Part shown: one piece after another, positions 10,180 to 19,547 of the stretch
Layout: each line of letters begins with the position of its first letter
Numbering within the stretch: position 1 is the stretch's first letter
Program-made: the position numbers and the translations under genes
The notes under the pieces: model-generated
Seen by the model: only the letters and a program-made list of their open reading frames with translations
Database searches by the model: none
What the model was told of the DNA's origin: nothing
Origin: Dryas octopetala
Lineage: Eukaryota > Streptophyta > Magnoliopsida > Rosales > Rosaceae
NCBI GenBank assembly: GCA_963921425.1
Contig: OY992838.1
Span: forward strand, 9,982,001 to 10,046,000
Reading direction: 5' to 3'
DNA length: 64,000 nucleotides

Positions 10180-13100
10180 TGATAATGCTTGGATAATTGA
10201 TTCTGGTGCTTCTGACCATATGACTAATAATCAGTATGTGATTCAGTCTTTGTCAACACCTATTTCTCCATATTTTATTACTAATGCCAATGGTGTGTCC
10301 TCTCCCGTTGTAGGAGTCAGTACTGTGTCCTTGTCTCCATCTTTATCTTTATCCAATACGCTCTTTGTTCCGTCGCTCAATTGCAATCTTATTTCTGTTA
10401 GTCAACTAACCAAGTCCCTAAATTGTGTTGCCACTTTTTTTCCCACTCATTGTATTTTTCAAGACATCCGCACACAGGAGAGAATTGGTAGTGGTACTAG
10501 AAAAGGGGGCTTGTATTATCTAGACAGTGATGGACATTTAGGCCGCTTTGGACATGCTCATTTAGTTGATGACAAAGTCTTGGAGAATAAGAAGTTGGTT
10601 TGGTTGTGGCATCGGCGATTAGGCCATCCTTCGTTTTTTTTATCTTCGACGGTTATTTCCCTCCTTGTTCATTGGTTGTAGTGCTTCAGACTTTCGGTGT
10701 GCAACTTGTGTGATGGCTAAGAGTCATCGTACTTCGTTTACTCCCAGTGATCATCGGGCTACTACTCCTTTCCAACTCGTTCATTCTGATGTTTGGGGGC
10801 CCGCTCCACTGACTACTACTCACGGTATGCGCTGGTTTATTACTTTCATTGATGATTGTACCAGAATGGTGTGGGTTCAGTTTCTCCGATATAAATCTGA
10901 TGCTTGTGCTGCCATTAAGACTTTTTATCACATGGTTCAAACTCAATTTCAGTCTCGTATTCAAATTCTTCGTTCTGATAATGGAGGTGAATTTGTCAAT
11001 CACGAGTTACGTGATTTTTTTGATTCTCATGGCGTCCTTCATCAGACTTCATGCCCTCACACTCCCCAACAAAATGGGGTTGCTGAGAGAAAAAATCGAC
11101 ATTTGTTGGAAGTTGCTCGAGCATTGTTGATTGGTGGACGTGTACCTACTTATTTGTGGGGTGCTGCCCTTAGTTCTGCTGTTTATCTCATTAATCGAAC
11201 TCCGTCCAGTGTTTTGGAGTTTCGTCGGCCTTTGGATGTTTTGTCTGATAACTTTGCTCTTCCCTCTATTTTACATTTGGAGCCTCGGGTATTTGGTTGT
11301 GTGGTTTTCGTCCACATACATCCTCATCAGCGTGACAAACTTCACCCTCGTGCTCTCAAATGTATCTTTGTGGGTTATGGCTCTAACCAAAAAGGTTATC
11401 AATGTTATGATCCTTCAACTCAGAGATTCTATGTGACTATGGACGTTACCTTCCATGAACATGAGTTATTTTATCCTATGACAAGTACTGATTCTTCCCT
11501 TCCGGGGGAGATGAATGGTGAAGGGACGACTCAGACCGAATGGGTTTTAGACTTGGGGTTTTATGATACATTCAAGATGAAAGAGTCTTTAGAAGAGACA
11601 AAGGCAGTTGAATCTGAGCATTCTACTTCTTCTAGTGATCACGGTTGTCCTGAACGCTCATCCGAACACTCAACTCCAGAAGGGGATGGTGAACAACATG
11701 CTTCTGAACATATTATTTATGGTGATGTCCATGATAATACAACTCCCTCTACTGAACCACTAGTACAATCACCTCCAGATGTGCTTCTTGAGGTACCTTC
11801 TTCTTCTGATTTGTTTGATTCTGTGTCTAATTCTCCAAAATATCAACTTCCACCTCGTAGTACTCGAGGTATTCCTCCTGTTATGTATGAACCTGATCCT
11901 AAAGCCAAAGTCAAATATCCAATGAATAATCACGTTTCATCCCATAGGTTATCCAAGTCATATGCATCTTATGTACATCAATTATCTTCTGCATCTATCC
12001 CTAGTAAATTGCAGAATGCTCTAGCAGATTCTAGGTGGACTAAAGCGATGACAGAGGAAATGGAAGCATTGGAGAAAAATGGAACTTGGGAACTTGTTTC
12101 CCTACCAAAGGGAAAGAGAACCGTAGGATGTAGATGGGTATTTGCAGTGAAACATAGAGCAGATGGATCCATTGAAAGGTTCAAAGCTCGGTTGGTGGCA
12201 AAAGGGTACACTCAGTCTTATGGTGTTGACTATCAAGAGACTTTTGCACCAGTTGCCAAGCTGAATAGTCAGAGTACTTTTATCGTTAGCTGCCAATCAG
12301 AATTGGCCACTTCTTCAGTTTGATGTCAAAAATGCTTTTTTGCATGGAGACCTTACTGAAGAAGTATATATGGATCCTCCTCCAGGTATATCAGAGTATT
12401 CAGACACAGGAATGGTGTGTAGACTGAAGAAGGCACTGTATGGATTGAAGCAGTCACCAAGGGCCTGGTTTGGTAGGTTCACCAAAGCTATGAGGAATTT
12501 TGGCTACAAACAAAGTAATTCATATCATACTTTGTTCTTGAAGCAAAGAAGAGGTAAAATCACTGCTTTGATTATCTATGTTGATGATATGGTGGTCACA
12601 GGCGATGATCATGAGGAGATGACTAGTTTACAGCAGTATTTAGCTTCTGAGTTTGAGATGAAGCAACTTGGAGACTTGAAATATTTTCTTGGGATTGAAG
12701 TGGCTCGATCGAAGCATGGTATCTTCTTATCCCAACGAAAATATGTCCTTGACTTGCTATCTGAAACAGGGATGCTTGGATGTAAACCGTGTGACACACC
12801 CATTGAGCAAAATCACAAGTTATTTGAGTATTTGAGTGCATCTCCTACTGACAAAGGGAGATACCAAAGGCTTGTGGGAAAATTGATCTATTTATCTCAT
12901 ACCAGACCTGATATTGCATATGCAGTAAGCGTGGTAAGTCAGTTCATGCATGATCCTCAGAAACCTCACATGGATGCTGTAGATCACATACTGAGATATT
13001 TGAAGGCTGCTCCAAGCAAGGGTCTATTGTTTTCTAATCATGGCCACCTGAAGGTGGAAGGCTACACTGATGCTGATTGGGCAGGTTCGGCTGACGATAG

Positions 13101-13533
13101 AAGGTCTACCTCTGGGTACTTCACCTTTGTCGGTGGTAATCTGGTAACTTGGAGAAGTAAAAAGCAACCAGTAGTAGCAAGGTCAAGTGCTGAAGCTGAG
13201 TATAGAGGTATGGCACTTGGAGTATGTGAGTTACTATGGCTACGGAACTTACTTAGGGACTTGGGTTTAAAACCAAGAACTGCTATGAATTTATATTGTG
13301 ATAATAAGTCAGCCATAAATATTGCACATAATCCAGTCCAGCATGATCGGACTAAACATGTGGAGGTTGACAGACATTTTATTAAAGAGAAGCTTGAAGC
13401 TGGAATTGTTAACTTTCCATTTGTGAAGTCCGAAGATCAATTAGCAGATGTACTTACTAAAGCAGTGGCCAGCTGGGTATTTAATGACTCACTAGTCAAG
13501 TTGGGTATGTGCGATATCCACTCACCAACTTGA
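10180..13533 (+). pseudogene. Copia pol region (fossil)
   Basis: Domains in order. An aspartic protease with WIIDSGASDHMT lies near 10190. A GAG-pre-integrase segment with LWHRRLGHPS lies near 10605. The integrase core spans about 10740-11130 with HSDVWGP, RSDNGGEF and QNGVAERKNR (the D, D, E residues). RT includes WTKAMTEEMEALEKNGTW near 12040, LYGLKQSPRAW near 12440 and the YVDD box near 12580. RNase H begins near 13060 with YTDADWAG and includes SSAEAEYR and LYCDNKSA. A serine/glutamate-rich linker separates integrase and RT. The region is broken in a few places and is not expected to give a full-length polyprotein. Confidence 0.9.
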
Positions 13534-13540
13534 GGGGGAG
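13530..13540 (+). promoter_or_regulatory. Copia polypurine tract
   Basis: TTGAGGGGGAG abuts the 3' LTR start at 13541. This is the standard site for priming plus-strand DNA synthesis. Confidence 0.9.
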
Positions 13541-13706
13541 TGTTGAAGTGAGTCAATTGTGCAGATATTATAGAGAGATTTGTGGGATTTGTAGCTTAAT
13601 TTATGTAGTTGACTTACCATACTTGTATATCTGTATTTCTATATAATTCCTCTAATTGAGAAGAATAAAATATCAGAAAATTATCCCTAAACCTAGAGTT
13701 TTATCA
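13541..13706 (+). repeat. Copia 3' LTR
   Basis: The same 166 bp as the 5' LTR, from TGTTGAAG to TTTTATCA. Host DNA resumes at 13707. Confidence 0.95.
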
Positions 13707-16421
13707 ATTAAGAGCTCACTCAATCACATTACATATATGGATATTCTTTTTAATTTAGTCATTCTATTTATTAAATAAATATGAGGTTTTACAAAAAGAC
13801 ATTAGGTTGTATATCAATTGATAACTCTTCACTTTTCTAATATAGAATTGGACCAATCCTCCAATCGAGCCACTTTTCTCCACCGATGAACAATATTAAT
13901 TTGAGAAGTGTAAAGAATCTAAAACCCTAATTCATAGGATCTGCTAGGTGCTGCATGCAATGAACTTGTTATTGGTGGGGTCCTTAATTGGTACCTTTCA
14001 TTAGTAATTTCACATATACATATAATTTAATTTAGGGATCACGGGAATGTAAGTAAAAAGATAAGATAAGAAAAGAATCTCTCCCTAGCTTAGTTTGTGT
14101 AAATACTATTAGTATTGAGATTTGGAACCACAGACTTTGCTTTGCCTTTACTTTGCTGACGCCATGCAACTTCGATTTCCTGGCTAGCAAATTTAATGGC
14201 GCCATGCATACAGGGAAGTACAAAGAGTGAATAATAATATTAACGAACCGGCCAGCCGGCCAGGGTTCAACGTACTATATATGGGCTAACTGCATGTGCT
14301 TAATTGCTTAAACCACTTTACTAGGTATGCAATTTTAATGTTTGTTATTTACTTCTTTCCCACAGATGTTTCCTATTCTTGCGACTACCTTAATCCGTAT
14401 GCATGCATCTCAAGCCTAGTGAGCTTCAACTTGTAAAACATATAGGTAAGTTGGCCAACCACCCTTGAAAATCGATATGAAATTTCCACATTGCTTGTTT
14501 GAAGTATTGCAATGTATTTTTTTTATTATCAATTAATTTTGAATTGAATGTTCAAATTTTTATTCAGTATTAGTATCAAATTAACTGACTTTATTCTTGG
14601 GGTTATTCTGGTTTAATACATTGCATGAGTAAGGATTGGAAACAAAAATAGTTCTTGATCACCCTCTGGAGTTTCAATAATACACGATTTTTACATGGTA
14701 AAGCATGGGTAAGTGGACTTTAATTATCTGGACACATTTTGTCTCCCTTTACAATAAAGGTGGAGGTTAAAATTAGAAATGGGTCATTTTCTGTATTTAT
14801 CATGTTTCTAAAAGAAATGGCAAAGGAGCTATGTATATGCATGAATGATTTGTCCAGTTCTGGAATATGTAGGCCCAAATGGAGGAGCTAGCTAGCTAGA
14901 GGTCCATGACTTGGTGAGCCTACCTGCAGCAAAAGTGCAATGCAGTACTTGATTTAACATCATGGTATTCCCAGAACTTCGAAAGGTCGCCCATGCTGCC
15001 ATATATATATGCATGCATTCTCCTGTGGGGTCTCATGCCAATGTGCCATGCCTGCTACCTCAAGTTCCATAACTGATGTGGTACTGGTCACTGCTACTAT
15101 ATATGAATGCTATTGAATTATTGATTATGTATTAATGAATGGATAACACCTAAAAGTTTGAACTCTCCATTGTTTAGATCTGTCTAGAGCTGTAAAATGG
15201 ATTGAGTTTGTGCTAGTACGGCACGATTGAAAAACTGAATGGTTGGGCTGAAATTTTTTGCCAGTCAAACATTACACAAGTACAAAATGGATCGTTACAA
15301 GCATAAAATAGACGCCACACCAACTCTCATTTAATAATATTTTTTCAAAAAAGAAAATTCAACAAGAAAATGGAAATTCTAAAACAAAACATCTTAAAAT
15401 TTAATTTAAAAAAAAAAGGAAAAATAATCTAAAATATATTTCAAACACAGAAAAAATTAAGGTTAATTAGTTCATGTTTAGGTACAAATTCGACTCATTT
15501 AAAGCACGACAGGAATACACATACATGATTATTAAATGGGCTAGTAGCTAAGAATACCGCAGCAAGTTGGAATGAGTTAATTGAAATGAAGTATCGGGTC
15601 TGACACCTCTAGATCTACCCACTGCATAAATGTCATTAAAGAGTAAATGAAGACAGACACCAATTTTCCATCAGTGGCCAGCTGCTGTTCATTTCGAATA
15701 TGCTATATGTGAATAAATTAATTTGAACTTGAACATCACAATGTCTATATATGTAACAAAGGCTAAGCACATGCCAGCTTTTAAGTTAAATAAGTATTGG
15801 TTGAATAATATTAATTAATCTGATCATAGAAATGAGAGTGAGCTAGCTTGGTTCCCAAAGCACACACTGCACCCACTCGTGCGAGAATATAGTAAAATTA
15901 AATTTTCATTTGTGAGGGTGACCATGCATGTTTGAAAGTATAGCTACAAACGTGAACTCATCACCCATTAGACAGGCTAGCTGGATCATTGCTCAGCTGG
16001 TGGCATCCGAGGAGACTAAGCATGCACCCTCCTAATGAAATTTAATTATTGTTAATATTAAAAACACCTATTATTATTTTAAACTTTTTATTATATACTA
16101 ATTGATATGATATATGATATGTTAGTTTAATTGATCAGGATTTTAAAAATTAAGATAACAATTTTTATCTCAAATACTATTCGCGATATGTATTATATTT
16201 ATTAATCGATCACATGTTTTATAAAAAAAAACAATACATAAATGAGTTATGCATGTATCTCAAATATGTGGCAATTTGATTAGTAAACTTCGTAAAAATA
16301 GTTTTATTCATTATATATCAAATGTTAATTAGATAATGAATCGATCAGCTCCTCCTTAATGCTTTAGCAGAGTATATACCTGCTCCGTGATGACCATATA
16401 TACGAATTAGTATATCCATTA
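13707..16421. other. Intergenic DNA between the two LTR insertions
   Basis: AT-rich host spacer of 2.7 kb with many CATGCA and AGCTAGCT motifs and no credible open reading frame, RNA gene or transposon ends. It ends at the left target duplication of the Tat array (GACAT, 16422-16426). Confidence 0.5.
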
Positions 16422-16698
16422 GACATTGTTAAACAAAATTTTAAAATAAATAATAAATATTACCCAACATAATTTCACCCAAATTCATTTATGGAATAAG
16501 GGTTTTTATTATTTTGGGTACGACCCATTCAAGATGGAGTACATCTCTTAATTATAGTCCCTTGACTCAAGGGAACACCCTTTGATTCCAAATGCAATGA
16601 AACCAACGGATCACTTTGTGAGTGTTTAGATTTCCAATAGATAGAAGACCTATTGAAATGGAATTTATTTGCGATTGCGGTTGCACCCGTATTTTAGG

Positions 16699-16902
16699 TT
16701 GCCTACGTACCCACAACAGGATCAAACCACACGTAGTTCACACAATGAAATTTGAGAAATTGCGAAATTAATTCGGTAACTTTGTGTGAGAATTAATTTC
16801 AAAGAAATTTGGAGTAATAGAAATTTGATTTGACCGCGGTTGTATGCGAATTTAATTCACATTGCCTACGTACCCATTGTGGGATCAAACCGGACGTAGT
16901 TC
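16699..16902. repeat. Pair of CTACGT...ACGTAG modules in the LTR
   Basis: Two copies of a conserved block: TTGCCTACGTACCC, a short variable spacer, then GGATCAAACC and ACGTAGTTCA. CTACGT and ACGTAG are inverted repeats, at 16703-16708 with 16731-16736 and at 16866-16871 with 16894-16899. Two more copies lie in the internal region (about 22648-22690 and 22759-22800). The same pairs occur in the other LTRs at 31571-31774 and 46443-46646. Function unknown. Confidence 0.85.
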
Positions 16903-17487
16903 ACAGATTTGAGAGATTTTATTTGGGGTTTTTTTTTGTTTTGACTTGGTTGGCTTTATGCCATTTTGGAGGGTTGGTTTTGTACCAATTTGAGAGGTGG
17001 TTTTGTACCATTTTTTTTAGCTTTTTGAATTTTGGGGTTTAGGATTTGAATTTTTGAAAGAGGAATAACTTTATAATTTAGCTTGATTGGTTTTGTACCA
17101 AAAGAAGACTTAATATTTTTTTTACATCTGGGTACGTGAACTTGACCCAATAAATTAAATTAATCACTGTAAGTGTAAGTAATTAATTTAGATTAGTTGA
17201 GGTCACTTAAAATTTTGGGCTTGTAGAATACTAAGATGGGTAGAAATTTTGCGAACCCATCCAATAAGGCCCGATTTGCAAATTAGTTTTCTTCTTCTGC
17301 TGCCTTAACGATCTTGTCAGCCCATTTATCCAAACTTTGGCCAATTTGAATTGAAACCCAGCGCACATAAGTTTCATTGCCTCCATGGACTTCTAGATTG
17401 GAAGAGTAAGCAACCATCAATACTTCCAGTCCCACTGAAATTGGGAAAAGAAGTCATAGTTGAACCTGCCAGGCTTGAAGCGGCGGC

Positions 17488-17494
17488 TATAAAT
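17488..17494 (+). promoter_or_regulatory. Plus-strand TATA box in the LTR (antisense promoter candidate)
   Basis: GGCTATAAATG in a GC-richer context on the plus strand, followed by leader-like CT-rich sequence. It faces the antisense PMD gene starting at 19548 and is opposite to gag-pol. Copies lie at 32360-32366 (upstream of the second PMD gene) and 47232-47238 (facing host DNA to the right). The sequence match is clear; promoter activity is inferred. Confidence 0.5.
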
Positions 17495-18636
17495 GAAAGC
17501 CATGAACCTTTGCACAATTCACGCCTCCTTCAATTGTGTTTTGTAGAGAACTCCCAGAGAAAAAAAAGAGTATGCGACCTCTCTTTCTATCACATTTTTT
17601 CATACTTCCTCTTACTTCTTGAAAACAACAACCGACTTCCTCTTACTTCTTGAAAACAACAGCCGACATCTTTTTTTATTTGCAGAAAATTCCCAAGGAG
17701 AAAAAGATAAAGCTTGCTGCGGGTTCACAGTGGACAGAGCCATTGCACATCTGCAAGGTTCTTTTGTGAGGCTCTGGGGTAAGAAAAATTGTCCGTGTCC
17801 TTTTCCTTTTATTGCCACCCACAACAATTAGATTAACTTGGCAAGCCTTATAACAGCCAAAGAAATCTCCAGTCAATTTGTTACGTGGAGCTCTCAAAAG
17901 CAAAACAAATATCTTTCTCCTTCCTTTTACCTTTTTCAAAGGTCTGATTCCTTTTTTTTTTCTTTCACATATTTTCTCTTTTGTTTGGTTAGCTGCAGTC
18001 CTTTTTTTTTTATTTTTCTTTCCTTTGACAAAACACAAGACTAACTCTCATTATTTTCTTGCAGGAAAAGGACCGATGTCGATGTCAGCTATCTTTTGTT
18101 CTTTTGAAGTTTCAAGTGAAAGAGGTTTAGAGGCCTATGTTACATACTTTTTTTTTTTTGCTTTGCTGCAGAGGAAAGTGAAACATTTTTCCTTTATGTT
18201 TATTTTGTCTCATTCCAAGATATTTCTCCTTTTGTTTGCAGCAAACCATTGAAACAAGATAACAAGGCTTTCAACAAGTCCAAGAGGTGGTCTTGATGCT
18301 TCCTTCAACTTCTACTTTTTCACTTTATGCCATAAGTCACCAACGTGAACCATCAATTAAACTTGCAACTTGATCAATCCTCTCACTTAAAGCTCTTTCT
18401 AGCCCACTGAAGCTACACCAATTTAATTCTTCTTGCAGGTGTTTGACAAAATCAAAAGCCTTGGCGTCAGAAAAAAGGTCCCCTCATTTATCTCCAAGTT
18501 GCAACCTTTTATTTTTCACAGACAACCTTTCCTCACATACCTTCAATCAAACAATCTACAGGTATAGCAAGCGAGCCCATTTTCTTTTCTTATGTATTTT
18601 GCAGGCGTATGACCTTACTAACTCTCTTTTCCTTAT

Positions 18637-18658
18637 TTCTTTGTTTGCAGGTAAGTTT
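18637..18658 (+). promoter_or_regulatory. Combined splice acceptor/donor (recursive splice site candidate)
   Basis: A T-rich tract ends TTTGTTTGCAG and is followed at once by GTAAGTTTTG, so CAG|GTAAGT at 18648-18656 is a strong acceptor and a near-perfect donor at the same point. This is the form of a recursive (zero-length exon) splice site. It lies on the plus strand between the LTR's plus-strand TATA box and the PMD gene. Copies are at 33509-33530 and 48381-48402. Confidence 0.45.
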
Positions 18659-18706
18659 TGGTTCTCACTTCGATATTTTCTTTTGTTGAAAGTGAGATTA
18701 ATTTAT

Positions 18707-19015
18707 GAGGGTTCAGTGTCAGAACCCTCTAAAGAGAAAGGAAAAATTTTTTTGTGAAGAAGTTCAGAACAGAATTCTCATCTTGAGGCGACATCATTTA
18801 TGGGGGGGGTTCAGATCAGAACCCCCATCTTGAAATGAAAGGAATTTATGGGGGGTTCAGGCCAGAACCCCCATCTTGAGATGAAAACATTTTTATGGGG
18901 GGTTCAGATCAGAACCCCCATCTTGAAATGAAAGGAATTTATGGGGGGTTCAGGCCAGAACCCCCATCTTGAGATGAGATCATTTTTTATAGGGGTTCAG
19001 ACCAGAACCCCAATC
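18707..19015. repeat. Seven-unit hairpin array, period about 47 bp
   Basis: Tandem units each contain a near-perfect palindrome such as GGGGGTTCAGATCAGAACCCCC, followed by ATCTTGAAATGAAA-like sequence. Units start near 18707, 18757, 18802, 18849, 18897, 18943 and 18991. Central loops alternate AGATCA and AGGCCA in units 3-6. Outer units are diverged: the first pairs GAGGGTTC with GAACCCTC. Copies in the other LTRs are at 33579-33887 and 48451-48759. On the element strand the array falls shortly after the presumed transcription start. Confidence 0.9.
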
Positions 19016-19185
19016 TTAAAAGAAAGAACACTGTCGTGGGGCCACTACCTTGAGATTGAACGGCAACGGTCTTACAGTAACTCCTCTTTGGATTGCCAAA
19101 AATTCTCTCCTTCCTGTCCTCTCTTCTCTTCAGCCTTTCGGTACTTTTGTTATTTTCTCAATGACCTCTTTCTAGCTCTCCACCT

Positions 19186-19194
19186 CTTTTTATA
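19186..19194 (-). promoter_or_regulatory. Minus-strand TATA box in the LTR (genomic RNA promoter candidate)
   Basis: TATAAAAAG on the minus strand, in the direction of gag-pol, about 260 bp after the LTR's start in that orientation. Equivalent boxes at 34058-34066 and 48930-48938 lie in the LTRs that serve as 5' LTRs for the two units. If used, U3 is short and R-U5 is about 2.7 kb long. Confidence 0.5.
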
Positions 19195-19376
19195 GGCAAC
19201 ATGAGAAGCTTAAGAGATAAAAATCATCCACCTAAATTTGAAATGCTGATAATAATCTTTATTTTGAATTTTGAAAAGATTACTTATCAATACATTTATC
19301 TGCTTTATTTTTTTTTACACACATTTATCTCATTTCTTTTTTTTTCAGGTCTTTAATATCTACAGGAGATAAACAG

Positions 19377-19544
19377 GTGAGATAGTCTTATCCCTTTTTT
19401 TTTTTGAATTTTGAAATCTTTCATTTCTCATTTTTTTTTTTTTACGCTTCAACAGTTGCCCCCTCAAGCATTGTTTGTGAAACATCCTTGTACATACGAT
19501 GCTTGATAGACTTTGCTTCATTTTTGCTACTTCTATTATTTCAG
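19377..19544 (+). other. Predicted leader intron of the antisense PMD gene
   Basis: A donor AAACAG|GTGAGA at 19376/19377 is paired with an acceptor CTATTATTTCAG at 19544. The acceptor is three bases before the PMD start codon. A pyrimidine-rich acceptor at 19348 would define a 28-base leader exon (19349-19376). The intron would cross the LTR/internal junction and remove the polypurine tract region from the antisense message. The equivalent in the second unit is 34249-34416. Splice signals are seen; splicing is inferred. Confidence 0.45.
19455..19468 (-). promoter_or_regulatory. Tat polypurine tract, left unit
   Basis: On the minus strand CTTGAGGGGGCAAC runs directly into the LTR start TGTTGAAG. 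A G-rich tract abutting the 3' LTR is the plus-strand primer site. The identical tract of the right unit is at 34327-34340. Confidence 0.85.
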
Positions 19545-19547
19545 GCA

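Larger units (their letters stand above)
9089..13706 (+). mobile_element. Ty1/copia LTR retrotransposon, broken but young
   Basis: A 4,618-bp element with two 166-bp LTRs (9089-9254 and 13541-13706) that I read as identical, which implies a recent insertion. LTRs begin TGTTGAAG and end TTTTATCA. The primer-binding site follows directly at 9255, and a purine tract lies just before the 3' LTR. The pol domain order is protease, pre-integrase, integrase, RT, RNase H, which is diagnostic of copia. Short LTRs are common in the Ale/Retrofit group, but I do not assign a lineage. I recognise no gag domain. The coding region looks broken, with a few breaks (about two to four), so this is a fossil copy. 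The flanking 5-mers (ATTTT left, ATTAA right) are not a clean duplication. It lies just upstream of, and divergent from, the first EXORDIUM gene. Confidence 0.95.
16427..19454 (-). repeat. Tat LTR 1 (3' LTR of the left unit)
   Basis: 3,028 bp with TGTT...AACA ends. In minus orientation it is the 3' LTR of the left internal region. It holds two CTACGT/ACGTAG modules (16699-16740, 16862-16902), a plus-strand TATA box (17488-17494), many pyrimidine-tract/AG sites on the plus strand, a 7-unit hairpin array (18707-19015) and a minus-strand TATA box (19186-19194). The sequence is the same as LTR 2 wherever compared. Confidence 0.95.

Noticed and set aside
17351-18757. Several 70-124-codon frames within the LTR
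   Set aside because: Not conserved as domains and cut by splice-like sites. More likely leader exons and introns of the antisense transcript than proteins.
18707-19015. Regular repeat with palindromes considered as a CRISPR-like array
   Set aside because: Plant nuclear context, located in an LTR, spacers are themselves repeated and no cas genes are present.
18941-19195. 84-codon frame overlapping the hairpin array
   Set aside because: The peptide is a translation of the palindromic repeat units.
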